Origin: Cyanobium sp. AMD-g
GTDB taxonomy: Bacteria; Cyanobacteriota; Cyanobacteriia; PCC-6307; Cyanobiaceae
DNA length: 64,000 bases
Reading direction: 5' to 3'
Assembly: GCF_024346395.1 (NCBI RefSeq)
Contig: NZ_JAGQCW010000002.1
Location: 62,001-126,000, forward strand
The notes under the pieces are model-generated. The model was given only the letters and a program-made list of their open reading frames with translations. It did no database searches and had not been told where the DNA came from. Below, one piece after another: positions 23,909 through 32,984 of the stretch. A program made the translations under genes and the position numbers. Each line of letters starts with the position of its first letter. Position 1 is the first letter of the stretch.

Positions 23909-25203
23909 CAGAGCTTGGGCGGGGCCGGGAACTGGTCGGTGATCGCCTCCCCCTCCAGCAGGCAGCGGTACAGCCGTTCGTACTGGTCGGCGATGCCCTC
24001 CCAGGTGAAGTGGGCCTGCCAGGCCCGGTGGGCGGAGGCGGCCATCCTGGTGCGGGCGGGGGCATCGTCCACCAGGGCCTCCAGCCGCTGGGTCCCGGCG
24101 GCCACATCGGCCCGCACGCTGCCTTCCCGGTCGTCGCTGCGCTCACCGGGCAACAACTCGCCACCACCGGTCCAGCTGATGATCTCGGCCGCATTGCCCA
24201 CCGGTGTGACCAGGAAGGGGGTGCGGGACGCGGCGGCTTCGAACAGCACCAGGGGGGAACATTCGATCCAGGAGGGGAACAGCAGCAGGTCGGCCTCGAG
24301 GAAGGCACTAATTGTGTCCTCACGCGAGAGGGCATGGCCGACAACCTGCCGGTAGGCAGCCCTGTTGCGACGCCGGTTGAGCCGCTTCATCACCTGCAGC
24401 TGGGTGGGGAAGGCCAGGGCCCGCAACCCCTTGCCCCGCAGCAGGTGGTAGAGGCCCCGGGCCAGCTGCCGCGGCGTCAGGGAGCGGGCCAGGGACTGGG
24501 AGAAATCCGGACTGACCAGCAGCAGGGTGGCCTGCCGCAGCTGGGAATGGGAAAAGATCTCGAGGGCTTCGGCCTGCCCCTTGGCCACCGACAGGTAGCC
24601 GGAGACATGCAGGATCAGCAGGTCGTCCTCGGGAATCCCGAGCCGGGCCCGCAGGCCAGGATCCCGGGGGCGCTCGAAGTCCTCGGCGGCCGCCCCGTTG
24701 GGAATGATGGCGATGCGCTCGACGCCCTCGCGGCGGGCGAAGTCGATGTCGCGGTAGGAGTCGGAAAGAAAGACGCAGGTGTCATAGCTGCGCATCCATT
24801 CGCCCATGGCGGCGAAATAGGCGGCGAAGGTGGGATCGCCCAGGGCGGAGAAGCCCGTGGGAACGAACACCTTGCGGGCCTTCAGCTGGGGCAGCAGCGG
24901 CAGCATCAGATCGGTGGCCCACTGCTGCGCCGCGAAATTGACGATCACGTCGGCATCGGAAGCCAGGAGGAAACGCTGGTAGCCGGAGACATCCCCCCAG
25001 ACCCCCACCGCACTCTTGCCCTGGACGTCGAAGCCCCTGACCTTCACCCCCTCGATGCTGTCACCGGTGCGCGCCGGGTCGGAGCGGGTGGCCACGGTGA
25101 CGTCGTGGCCACGGGCGACCAGACGCTCGGAGATCTGCCGCACCACCTCCGACATGCCATGGCGGGCCGGCAGATAGGACTCGACCGTATGGAGGATCTT
25201 CAT
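23908..25203 (-). CDS. Glycosyltransferase family 4 (GT-B fold)
   Basis: The 431-residue product has the GT-B plan: N-terminal half with MKILHTVESYLPARHGMSEVV (glycine-rich loop), and a C-terminal nucleotide-sugar domain with ADLLLFPSWIECSPLVLFEAAA, which holds the EX7E motif of retaining GT4 enzymes. FIPNGAAAEDFERP and ILHVSGYLSVAKG mark the domain border. It probably adds a hexose to the growing glycan. It is followed by the glycosyltransferase-like gene with a one-base overlap and lies 23 bases after the methyltransferase-like gene. Confidence 0.9.
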   Translation of the reverse strand: MKILHTVESYLPARHGMSEVVRQISERLVARGHDVTVATRSDPARTGDSIEGVKVRGFDVQGKSAVGVWGDVSGYQRFLLASDADVIVNFAAQQWATDLMLPLLPQLKARKVFVPTGFSALGDPTFAAYFAAMGEWMRSYDTCVFLSDSYRDIDFARREGVERIAIIPNGAAAEDFERPRDPGLRARLGIPEDDLLILHVSGYLSVAKGQAEALEIFSHSQLRQATLLLVSPDFSQSLARSLTPRQLARGLYHLLRGKGLRALAFPTQLQVMKRLNRRRNRAAYRQVVGHALSREDTISAFLEADLLLFPSWIECSPLVLFEAAASRTPFLVTPVGNAAEIISWTGGGELLPGERSDDREGSVRADVAAGTQRLEALVDDAPARTRMAASAHRAWQAHFTWEGIADQYERLYRCLLEGEAITDQFPAPPKL

Positions 25204-25226
25204 GGGCCGAGGGGGCTGGGGCGAAC

Positions 25227-25907
25227 CTACGCCGCAACCGGGGCGGTGGAATAGAGCAGGGTCATGCCCGGAAGGCTGAGCCCGGAATGCACCGCCTGGA
25301 AGCGACCGGGATGGGCGTCCAGGGACTCCTCGACGGCCTGGCGGGGACCGATGTTGTAGCCGGAATCGGGGGACTGGAGGAAGGTGTCGTGGAGCAGCAG
25401 CACCGGATCGGGGACGGCCGCCAGGATCCCGTCGATCTCACGCCTGACGCTGGCGTGGCTGTGGTCGCCATCGAGGAAGAAGAGGGGGGAAGGGGGACGG
25501 CCGGCCGTCTCCCACAGGCCGAGGGAGGTGGTCAGGCCGTCGCCCTGGTGCAGTTCCACCCCCGCCAGGCCCCGCACCATCGCGCCCCGCTGGGCATGGG
25601 GATGCTCCACATGGTCGACGTCGTCGGGAAGATCGCAGGAATGGATGGTGGTGGGGATATGGAAATACAGGGCGATTTCATGGAAGATTCGCGCCGACTT
25701 GCCGATGTTGGTGCCCCATTCGAAGATTAGGGAGGGCTCAAAGCGGCACACCGTCGCCGTCATCAGCATCAGTTCCTGGAGGGGAAAGGGATGGACGCCT
25801 ACCACGGGAACCAGAGTTGCCGAACGTTCTACGGAGGAACTTCGCAGATCCAGCAGCCGAGTAAGCAGTCCCATGGTTGTGAATCGGGCGGCAGGGGGTG
25901 TCCTCAT
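25227..25907 (-). CDS. Class I SAM-dependent methyltransferase (Methyltransf_24 type)
   Basis: The 226-residue product has FEWGTNIGKSARIF as the SAM motif I, a typical FFLDGDHSHASVRREIDGI segment and LLLHDTF, the pattern of the PF13578-type methyltransferases related to the cephalosporin hydroxylase/rhamnosyl methyltransferase group. It likely O-methylates a sugar. The ATG at 25907 overlaps the upstream epimerase stop by four bases (ATGA); the open frame extends further up but only as antisense of coding DNA. Confidence 0.75.
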   Translation of the reverse strand: MRTPPAARFTTMGLLTRLLDLRSSSVERSATLVPVVGVHPFPLQELMLMTATVCRFEPSLIFEWGTNIGKSARIFHEIALYFHIPTTIHSCDLPDDVDHVEHPHAQRGAMVRGLAGVELHQGDGLTTSLGLWETAGRPPSPLFFLDGDHSHASVRREIDGILAAVPDPVLLLHDTFLQSPDSGYNIGPRQAVEESLDAHPGRFQAVHSGLSLPGMTLLYSTAPVAA

Positions 25908-26839
25908 GTGTTGGAGGACGCCATTAGGGCATGATCCCACATCTCTGTGAGACCTTGCTGGAGAGATACATCCGGACGCCATCCGCAGGCGGAGCAAAGC
26001 TTCTGGGCATCGAGCACATTGGCCTCCACATCGAATCGCCGTGAGGACAGATGGCGCACCTGAATGGTGTGGCCGGCAGCCTCGACCAACGGACGCAGCA
26101 GGGCGATCACATCGAGATTACTGGCTCCGATGCCGGTGCCGAGATTATAGATTTCCCCATCTTCCCCGAAGTCCAGGGCCGCAAGGATGCCGCTGGCCAC
26201 ATCGCTGACGTGGATGTAATCGCGGATGGTTCCCGCATCGCCATAGATCTCTATCTCTCGTCCCGAAAGGATGGCGTCGATGGCGGCGGCGAGGAAACCC
26301 TGGCCAGTCCGGGAACGCTGCTGGACGCCGTAGGCATTGGCCGGCCGGACCACCACCACGGGCAGGTCGCGGGTTTGATGGAACATCAGGGCGTAGTGGT
26401 CGATGGTCAGCTTGGTGATGCCGTAGGGGCTGATGGGGGCCGTCGGGTGGGACTCCGGGATGGGCAGGGCGCAGGGCGGGCCGTAGACCGTGCCCCCGGA
26501 GGAAACGAGCAGCAGACGGCGGACCCCCACAGCCATCGCCTCCTCCAGCAATCCGACGCTGCCGGGCAGATTGGCGAGCAGGTCGAAGACGGGGTCGCCG
26601 TAACTGGTCTTGGGGACGGTGGCATAGGCCAGGTCGATCACCTCGCAGCCCGGCTCAAGGATCTCCCGCATCTGGGCCCGGTTGCCGAGATCGGCGCAGC
26701 GATAGGCGCACGGCAGGGGAGCCGTGTGCGCACCGGGGGGACGCCGACCCACGACAGTCACTTGACGTCCGGAGGCGATCAGGGCCTGACTGACGAGGGA
26801 ACCGATGAACCCGGCCCCGCCGATGACGATCGTCTTCAT
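25904..26839 (-). CDS. NAD-dependent nucleotide-sugar epimerase/dehydratase
   Basis: An extended short-chain dehydrogenase of 311 residues: the NAD loop GGAGFIGS near the N-terminus, the catalytic Ser in LVSSGGTVYG, and YGITK as the YxxxK pair, followed by RPANAYGVQQ and IRDYIHVSDVASG. This pattern is that of UDP- or GDP-sugar 4-epimerases and related dehydratases. Substrate is not clear. Its start overlaps the upstream glycosyltransferase stop by four bases, so translation is coupled. Confidence 0.88.
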   Translation of the reverse strand: MKTIVIGGAGFIGSLVSQALIASGRQVTVVGRRPPGAHTAPLPCAYRCADLGNRAQMREILEPGCEVIDLAYATVPKTSYGDPVFDLLANLPGSVGLLEEAMAVGVRRLLLVSSGGTVYGPPCALPIPESHPTAPISPYGITKLTIDHYALMFHQTRDLPVVVVRPANAYGVQQRSRTGQGFLAAAIDAILSGREIEIYGDAGTIRDYIHVSDVASGILAALDFGEDGEIYNLGTGIGASNLDVIALLRPLVEAAGHTIQVRHLSSRRFDVEANVLDAQKLCSACGWRPDVSLQQGLTEMWDHALMASSNT

Positions 26840-27852
26840 TGGGGCCCCCTAAGCCGCTTGACCAATTGCCAGAGCCGCTTGGCAACATTCCGAATGGGAC
26901 CAGGCCTGTGGAGCAAGTCGTACGCAGGGGACTCACGAATGATCCAGCCAGCCTTCATCGCATGGATGCGGGAAATGGCGTCAAGGCGGAAAGGTGTCTG
27001 CAAGTCGCCTGCGGCCAGACTCTGGATGGCCATGAGCAGAACGTCCTGCATGCGTGAGAAATCAGGGGACTGCGACATCACCGTGGTGTCACCATGGGTG
27101 AGCGCCGCAATAGCAAGAGCCGATGGATCATCACTGGGAAGACCAGCAGCAATTGCGATATTCTCAGCGCAGAGTGTGATCAGGCGCTTACGAAAAGGAG
27201 ACGGGCCGTTTCTGGACATACTCCCAGGAATCTCTCGATAAACGAGCAGAACCCGACCAAGATTCGCAACTGAACCAATGCGAGAAAGACGCGACCACAA
27301 TTCATAATCTTCCGGGGGCTGCCGCGCTGGGTCTGTCGTATAACCGCCGACCTGCTCGAACGCGGAACGTCGCAGGAGAACGGAACTGTGGACAAACGGG
27401 TTGTTGAACAGCAACTGATAGCGAAGGGTTGACTCATCGAGAGGATGGCGGTGAAACCGATCCACGAGACGATCCACCTCCATGATCTGGGCCCATGAAC
27501 CCACCAGAACACACTCCTGGTGAGCTTCCATGTGAGCCACCTGCAAGGCGAGGCGATCGGGATGGGAAAGATCGTCCTGATCCTGCCGGGCCACATAGAT
27601 ACCACGGGCGAGGGAGATCCCATGGTTGAGGGTACGGGCAAGGCCCTGATTGTCCTGCCGCAGAAAGCGGAGGCGCTGATCGTCGAACTCCTCAAGGGCA
27701 GAAGCCGACCCATCGACAGACCCATCGTCTATGACGATCAACTCAAAGTCAGAAAACGACTGGGATAGAATGCTGGAAATGGCAGCATGCAGGTAAGGAA
27801 GTCCGTTGTAAACGGGCAAGACGACGGAAACACGAGGAGAAGGAGAAGTCAT
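26836..27852 (-). CDS. Glycosyltransferase family 2
   Basis: The 338-residue product starts with the textbook GT2 pattern: RVSVVLPVYNGLPYLHAAISSIL, then ELIVIDDGSVDGS (nucleotide pocket) and VARQDQDDLSHPDRL (metal-binding DXD). Acceptor-side HSSVLLRRSAFEQVGGY and PEDYELWSRLSRIG follow. It should add one sugar to the lipid-linked repeat. The ATG directly abuts the stop of the upstream methyltransferase. From here rightwards base composition drops compared with the core genome. Confidence 0.92.
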   Translation of the reverse strand: MTSPSPRVSVVLPVYNGLPYLHAAISSILSQSFSDFELIVIDDGSVDGSASALEEFDDQRLRFLRQDNQGLARTLNHGISLARGIYVARQDQDDLSHPDRLALQVAHMEAHQECVLVGSWAQIMEVDRLVDRFHRHPLDESTLRYQLLFNNPFVHSSVLLRRSAFEQVGGYTTDPARQPPEDYELWSRLSRIGSVANLGRVLLVYREIPGSMSRNGPSPFRKRLITLCAENIAIAAGLPSDDPSALAIAALTHGDTTVMSQSPDFSRMQDVLLMAIQSLAAGDLQTPFRLDAISRIHAMKAGWIIRESPAYDLLHRPGPIRNVAKRLWQLVKRLRGPQ

Positions 27853-28731
27853 CTAACCCGCATGATCCTCAGACGCGAAGGTTTTGGTCGCCTTGACATG
27901 CCAGCCGTAACAGCTGTAGTCACAAGAGCCTCGATCAAGAGATGAACACATCTGCAGGAATCTCAAAATAGCAAGCATCGCCAAGCGGATACGCCACGAT
28001 TCGTGCACAAGGGAGTAGGCCTTGGCCATCTGCGGAAGCCTCCTTAGTTCCTGTGCGAGATACTCAAAGTAGTTTCCATTCGGCGTCATCTCAACGCAGC
28101 TAAAACCAAGATCCTCCAGATGCCTGGAATACCAGTTACGGGAGAAACCAGTTGAAAAGAAATAAGGCGAGAAGTGCGTGAAACTGCAGAAAGGAGCCGT
28201 AAGGAGGAGCAGCCCACCGGGCCGCAAGATACGAGCAAGCTCTGTTATGGCCGCCACAGGGTCGGGCAGATGCTCTAGAACCTCAGTACACAAGACGACA
28301 TCAAAAGAATCACTGGTTGCCGGTATATCGACGATATCGCAGACATAGTCAGTGGCACCATAGGTCCAGCTCTCAACATGTCCCCCATGGCCATCACCCT
28401 TCCCGTCATACGCAGCGTTGTCCTGCGAGACGTAGTGAAGATGCGAGCAGAAGCGTCGATACTTCTGCTCGCCAGAGCCGGCATCCAGCAACCGCGACTT
28501 CGGCGCAACCTCGGCAAGAACCGATTGGACCCAATGATCACGGTTACTGGAATTCGTCGTCCCGACAATCAGGTAGGGATCCTGGAGACGACGAGAAACT
28601 GAGATCCACTGCCGGAAAGAAGTCTGGGATTCTTTCCTGAATTGATTGCAAGCATAAAACTGACGGTCAAGACATCGCTTGAGCTGGACAACGGGAGATA
28701 AAACACGCTTCAGAGAGCTGGGGGTTGTCAT
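27853..28731 (-). CDS. Class I SAM-dependent methyltransferase
   Basis: In the 292-residue product motif I is RLLDAGSGEQKYRRF, and VVLCTEVLEHLPDPVAAI with ARILRPGGLLLLTAPF are typical of Methyltransf_11/UbiG-like enzymes. The rather hydrophobic N- and C-terminal parts (LAMLAILRFLQMCSSL) are outside the core fold. It is coupled to the FkbM gene upstream through an ATGA overlap. The substrate is probably a sugar hydroxyl of the glycan, by position only. Confidence 0.85.
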   Translation of the reverse strand: MTTPSSLKRVLSPVVQLKRCLDRQFYACNQFRKESQTSFRQWISVSRRLQDPYLIVGTTNSSNRDHWVQSVLAEVAPKSRLLDAGSGEQKYRRFCSHLHYVSQDNAAYDGKGDGHGGHVESWTYGATDYVCDIVDIPATSDSFDVVLCTEVLEHLPDPVAAITELARILRPGGLLLLTAPFCSFTHFSPYFFSTGFSRNWYSRHLEDLGFSCVEMTPNGNYFEYLAQELRRLPQMAKAYSLVHESWRIRLAMLAILRFLQMCSSLDRGSCDYSCYGWHVKATKTFASEDHAG

Positions 28732-29468
28732 GGATCAACCCAGGTCGCGGCGTCTACGAGGACGCTATTAATGAATGTATTGGCAAACAACATGTAGCCG
28801 TGCTGGCACAGATAGTCTGTCACACCCAAAGGTCGTCTGGTGGTACGAACTGTGCTGTACTCCAGATCTTCAACACATAGGAGGGGAGGGCGAAAGCGTG
28901 TCATATCCCAGCTGGACAACACGTCAAGATCTCCGCCCTCGACATCAATACACAGTAACTCAGGAACACCGTTCAACTCAAATAGATGGTCGAGGCAAAT
29001 CGGCTCCACAGATATTTCCTCTACCACCGCAGCCCCTGGAGTCTTCAAGGCTCGTTTCAAAGCATCGGGATCAAAAGTGCTGAGAGTCGAGGGCTCGAGC
29101 ACATAGAAGGTAAGCGGATCCCGTCCCGCCGAAATGACATTGGTCAGCACCTTATCGCGGGGGCGCGCCGCGGCAAACTCCTGGGCTAAAAAAGGGATGG
29201 GCTCAACACAGATTCCAGCCGCACCTCTCGCATAAAAGAGATAGGAGTTGCTGTAATGAAAAGGATGATTGGCCCCAACGTCAAAGTAGCTCTGAATATC
29301 AATGCCACACTGACGAGCAACAAAGTCAATAATCAGGTCTTCACCACACTGGGAATAGCTTTCTCGGGCGTAAGGCGCAGAAGCAGTAGGAGTGGGAACT
29401 TGCTGGAGAGGTTGTTGGCGATACTCAGGAATGATTGATTGCAAACGACGTCGTATTGCGCCAAGCAT
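28728..29468 (-). CDS. FkbM family methyltransferase
   Basis: FkbM-type enzymes O-methylate small molecules or sugars with SAM. The 246-residue protein shows SQCGEDLIIDFV, the motif I SYFDVGANHPFHYSNSYLFY, GICVEPIPFL, and LLCIDVEGGDLDVLSSWD, all standard for the family. Its 5' end lies inside the 3' end of the upstream glycosyltransferase, a 44-base overlap in a different frame, longer than is usual and possibly due to 3' extension of that gene. Confidence 0.88.
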   Translation of the reverse strand: MLGAIRRRLQSIIPEYRQQPLQQVPTPTASAPYARESYSQCGEDLIIDFVARQCGIDIQSYFDVGANHPFHYSNSYLFYARGAAGICVEPIPFLAQEFAAARPRDKVLTNVISAGRDPLTFYVLEPSTLSTFDPDALKRALKTPGAAVVEEISVEPICLDHLFELNGVPELLCIDVEGGDLDVLSSWDMTRFRPPLLCVEDLEYSTVRTTRRPLGVTDYLCQHGYMLFANTFINSVLVDAATWVDP

Positions 29469-30258
29469 ACAAGAACTTAGGCAAGAGCTTGATCCTTTGG
29501 AAGATCGAAAGCTGTGAGGCGCACAAGATTAGCACAATGCCGTGCATAAGCCACGGCATAGGGTCGTAGTGCCTAGCCGTCGATCCAGCTGCACCCTTGA
29601 CGGGGCGCACCAACTCATCAATACCGTAAGTCGCCAGGCACTCAGGCAGGAAATGCGATCTATAATTCAGCAGGTTAGACATTATAAATGCAACGTCCAT
29701 CCAGTCAAAAGAAAGATCATTGGCATTCCATCTGCTGAGACTAGATTGAAGCAAGATATTACGCTTGTATAGCCCATAGAACAAAGAGGATATGGGCATC
29801 TCTAGAAACAGGCGAGTATTCTCATAGCAACTGTTATCGTACAAGACTGCCGGAATAGCGGAAGGCACCTCCGTAACTCCGGCGACATAGTTGTGAACCC
29901 TAAAACCCCATCCTAGATATTCAAGGCCAGGAAACAAGGCCAGGCATTCTAGAGTTCTAGAAACCAAGGTGGGCTCAAGCACGTCGTCATCCGCAAGCCA
30001 CATAAAGTAAGCAGAAGAAGACTCTGCGACTAAACTTAGAAAGTTAGAGGCAGGGCCAATATTGGTTTCTCGTTTTATATAGCGCAGGCCAGGTATCCGA
30101 TCCCGCCACTCGAGGAACACTTCTCTAGATTCCAGCCCCTCAGAGTTGTCTCCGATGAGCACCTCATCAGGCAAGCTAGCCTGACACGCAACGGAAGAAA
30201 GAGCACGCCTCAACAAGTGAGGTCGGTTTCGAGTAGGTATCCCAATAGAAATTGTCAA
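29425..30258 (-). CDS. Glycosyltransferase family 2
   Basis: The 277-residue product starts TISIGIPTRNRPHLLRRALSSV and has LIGDNSEG, then FMWLADDDVLEP as the metal-binding motif of GT-A enzymes. The C-terminal part has a hydrophobic stretch (MHGIVLILCASQL). The start is TTG at 30258. It is the first gene of the 22.2-30.3 kb run, and an extended -10 element is placed 34-42 bases before it. The 3' end overlaps the FkbM gene by 44 bases. Confidence 0.88.
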   Translation of the reverse strand: MTISIGIPTRNRPHLLRRALSSVACQASLPDEVLIGDNSEGLESREVFLEWRDRIPGLRYIKRETNIGPASNFLSLVAESSSAYFMWLADDDVLEPTLVSRTLECLALFPGLEYLGWGFRVHNYVAGVTEVPSAIPAVLYDNSCYENTRLFLEMPISSLFYGLYKRNILLQSSLSRWNANDLSFDWMDVAFIMSNLLNYRSHFLPECLATYGIDELVRPVKGAAGSTARHYDPMPWLMHGIVLILCASQLSIFQRIKLLPKFLYAWRNTTSFAINHS

Positions 30259-31282
30259 AAGCCTACAGCCCTCATTTTGTAGTCAGAGAACATCATACCA
30301 AATAACAAGTAAGACAGCAGGAGCATCCTTCTGGGATGCGTCTATAGCGAGTCCAACGCAGACAAGAAAGTTGTCAACATCGTCTCACTCCTGAGCTTCA
30401 GACAAGCCCTACTGATAGTTCCTAAAAGATACAAAGGGCGCAAGCCTAGTGCAAAAGAAAGAGATGAGAAACAAACGTAGCAAAGGCCAAATACAAACTA
30501 CAGAATAAAGGATGAAGATACAGAAAGGACTACTACACTGGCAAGAAAACCTTTACATGAAGAAGCGCAGAGAAGCCTAGATGGTCATCCGCTCCCTCAC
30601 GCTTCCTGGCCATCAATAGAGTGGCATCATTCGCCACATGCAACGAGGATGACTTACGGGGGAACTGGTGATATGCATATTCCAATTGAAAACTGGTCGT
30701 TAAAGTAGACCATACAATCCCCAAAGCAATACAGACTCAAGAGGTGGTTGTTAACCCGAGGAATGCTTAGGGTCTCCGATAGAACGTGGCAAGTGAAGAT
30801 AAAGAGCAGATACAGATGGGAGGCAATTCAGATGTAGGCGATGAACCAAGCAATCAACACGATTCTAGGCAATGAATAAAGCTCCAGAATGCGAGAGTTG
30901 GAGCGCTAACAGATGTGGGTGAGTCAAAGACAACGGTGACATACCCATTCGCAGGATCAGGCGAGGCATGGTCGGAGATGTAAAGGTTGAGATCATGGCA
31001 AGACTGTGCTCAAAGGATATCAAGTGCTCATAGAGACGAGGTGATGTTGTAGCCGCCAGCGTCCAACAAGAATCGATTGGAGTTAGTCCAGCTATAGGGA
31101 CAAGCTGATGAAGTCCGAACAATGGGCAGACCACGCATTGTGATATCGAAGTCAATACTGATTGGGCAGAGTGATCGTGGTCGGCAGAGAAATCGGTGGA
31201 CGATCCTAGATAAGCAACCGTATCTGTACTATTTAAAGTGGGACTATCTCGGACAGAATTCAATACAATGCCAAAACAAGAG
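30259..31282. other. About 1 kb without a credible gene; AT-richer, probably decayed DNA
   Basis: Between the glycosyltransferase and the CmcI-like gene there is no reading frame with recognisable homology. The longest open frame (30865-31308, minus, 147 codons) runs into the CmcI-like gene and has no familiar motif. A minus-strand piece at about 30342-30490 reads like the tail of a membrane or glycosyltransferase-type protein (LGLRPLYLLGTISRACL) but has stops around it. The region is lower in GC than the core genome. I see no tRNA, inverted repeat ends or transposase piece. Degraded coding DNA from island rearrangement is likely. Confidence 0.55.
30292..30300 (-). promoter_or_regulatory. Candidate extended -10 promoter of the 22.2-30.3 kb glycan operon
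   Basis: The minus strand reads TGGTATGAT, an extended -10 (TG-N-TATGAT), about 34 bases before the TTG start of the first glycosyltransferase. No convincing -35 is present, which fits the extended -10 type. No other promoter-like site was seen in front of the nine-gene run. Confidence 0.35.
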
Positions 31283-32014
31283 TTAGTCAACCCGTTTGAG
31301 ATACCCATCCGGAGCCACGCTGATCAACAGCTTGTTGTCGATGTCATTGTCAATATGAAACTCGGGATGGCTCTTCAACCACTCGTGAACAGCCGTTTTT
31401 GGATTGTTTCCCACATCCCACGGACGGTCTGGGAAAGAGCCTGGAGGTAAGTCTTCGATCGCGGTATCGAAAACGATGCAGTAGCTACCAACCGAGACAA
31501 GATCTGCATAGGCATTGAGCTCGGCGAGGACATGCTGGTGGGTGTGGTTGGAATCCAGGGAGACAAGAACATTCTCAGCACTGTCAGCATAGCCACGAGC
31601 TTGCTTGATAATGTCGGGATCAATGGATGATCCCTCAATCAACTGCATTTTGAACCGTAACGGATGCTCATCGAGAGCCTTGCGGTTATGGGGTCGAATA
31701 TCGATGTCAATACCAACGACTTGGCGAGACGAGTGCCGAGGATCGAGGCCATCCATCACATCCAAGAGGCACAGCAAAGAGGCCGAAAGTGCCATGGAAC
31801 CACCATGGGCAATTCCAGTCTCAAGAATGAGGTCCGGGCGCGCTCCAAAGACGATCTCCTGAAAAGCGAGGATATCCTGGGGATACTGAATGATCGGACG
31901 GCCCATCCATTCAAACTTATAGGTATAGCCGATAAGGTTGGTCATCATCGACCATGAGCGGGCCTGCAACTTAAGCCCTTCAACGAAAAGAGATTCGCTA
32001 ATTTGATTTGACAC
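31283..32014 (-). CDS. Cephalosporin hydroxylase (CmcI)-family methyltransferase
   Basis: The 243-residue protein matches the CmcI/RmBH family (PF04989), which includes rhamnosyl O-methyltransferases: GRPIIQYPQDILAFQEIV, the SAM site LILETGIAHGGSMALSA, VVGIDIDIRPHNR, and VLVSLDSNHTHQHVLAEL, then GSYCIVFDTAIED. The Asp and His of the last two are the metal-binding residues of the family. It probably O-methylates a deoxysugar. The start is GTG at 32014. It lies 59 bases downstream of another methyltransferase on the same strand. Confidence 0.88.
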   Translation of the reverse strand: MSNQISESLFVEGLKLQARSWSMMTNLIGYTYKFEWMGRPIIQYPQDILAFQEIVFGARPDLILETGIAHGGSMALSASLLCLLDVMDGLDPRHSSRQVVGIDIDIRPHNRKALDEHPLRFKMQLIEGSSIDPDIIKQARGYADSAENVLVSLDSNHTHQHVLAELNAYADLVSVGSYCIVFDTAIEDLPPGSFPDRPWDVGNNPKTAVHEWLKSHPEFHIDNDIDNKLLISVAPDGYLKRVD

Positions 32015-32073
32015 GTTGGCTGGATGCGTGAGGAACGAAGGAGACTGATGTCTCGATTAAAAACCAATAAAGG

Positions 32074-32880
32074 CTAAGGAATCATGCAGGTTACATGCAA
32101 GACATTGCACAGCTCCGGATATTCTGTTCCGATCCTGTAACTTGCCTCACAGAAGCGTTCTTTCCAGTCAACGGAGGTATCGCCGGACCTCCCCCATCCA
32201 TGCTCCGCCGTCTCCCACTGGGGTGCAGAAAGCAAGTGATCCATCTGAGGAGTGGACAGGGTCTTGAAGAAGACTCCGCCCTGATCAACTGGAACCAAGC
32301 CAGCACGCTCAACGTCTTCCAGGAGTGAGGTCATGCAGTAGGAGCGACGGTGACCTGCGATCTCAGTATCAAATGGGGACAACTCTTCACAGTGAGTAAG
32401 ACTCCCCATCAAGACATTCATTTGTCTGTTGATGGCCTTGGCGTTGGGAACATGAACGATAAGGACACCGCCAGGCTTCAAGAATCCATTTAGATGCTTC
32501 AGGAGATCAACCGGTGATTGCACGTGCTCAAGCAAGTCGAGAAGCGTGACAACACTGAATAGATCACTGGAGGCATACTCCTCGGCCAAAGCATTATGGA
32601 ACTCAGCGCCAGGAATGCGCTGCCTGGCCATCTCCACAACGTCGGCATTGGCATCAACGCCAACAACCTTTTCAAATGAACTGGCCAACTGTTCAGTAAT
32701 GTATCCATCTCCACAAGCGATATCCAGGAGAGATCTCCTGTCCGCGTGATCGCGGCAGTGGCGAGCCACCTGCTCAAGACACGAAACCACTTTATACTTA
32801 GCGAGCTGCTTATTGTATTCCGGATGATATCCTGTTCGCGTCCACTTGAATTGTTGTTGGCGTAGAAGCTCTTGGTTCAT
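32074..32880 (-). CDS. Class I SAM-dependent methyltransferase (UbiG-like)
   Basis: The 268-residue product begins QELLRQQQFKWTRTGYHPEYNK and has motif I LLDIACGDGYITEQL, acidic loop VVGVDANADVVEMAR, and VVTLLDLLEHVQSPVDLLKHL with GFLKPGGVLIVHVPN. These mark a Methyltransf_11/23 enzyme. Codon use and GC are lower than in the flanking core genome. It lies 104 bases after the phosphatase-like/SDR fusion gene and 59 before the CmcI-like gene. Confidence 0.87.
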   Translation of the reverse strand: MNQELLRQQQFKWTRTGYHPEYNKQLAKYKVVSCLEQVARHCRDHADRRSLLDIACGDGYITEQLASSFEKVVGVDANADVVEMARQRIPGAEFHNALAEEYASSDLFSVVTLLDLLEHVQSPVDLLKHLNGFLKPGGVLIVHVPNAKAINRQMNVLMGSLTHCEELSPFDTEIAGHRRSYCMTSLLEDVERAGLVPVDQGGVFFKTLSTPQMDHLLSAPQWETAEHGWGRSGDTSVDWKERFCEASYRIGTEYPELCNVLHVTCMIP

Positions 32881-32984
32881 CTGCGCTCTCTCGTGTGGAC
32901 TCGAACTTTATCACGGCATCTGTGCTTCGGGATAGCCTATGGACGTGCTCTCCTAAGCCATATTCTAGATGACAATGAAGGGAC

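Noticed and set aside
30865-31308. A 147-codon minus-strand frame in the gap
   Set aside because: It runs 26 bases into the CmcI-like gene, has no familiar motif, and other frames of the same stretch also give protein-like pieces, which fits decayed DNA better than a gene.
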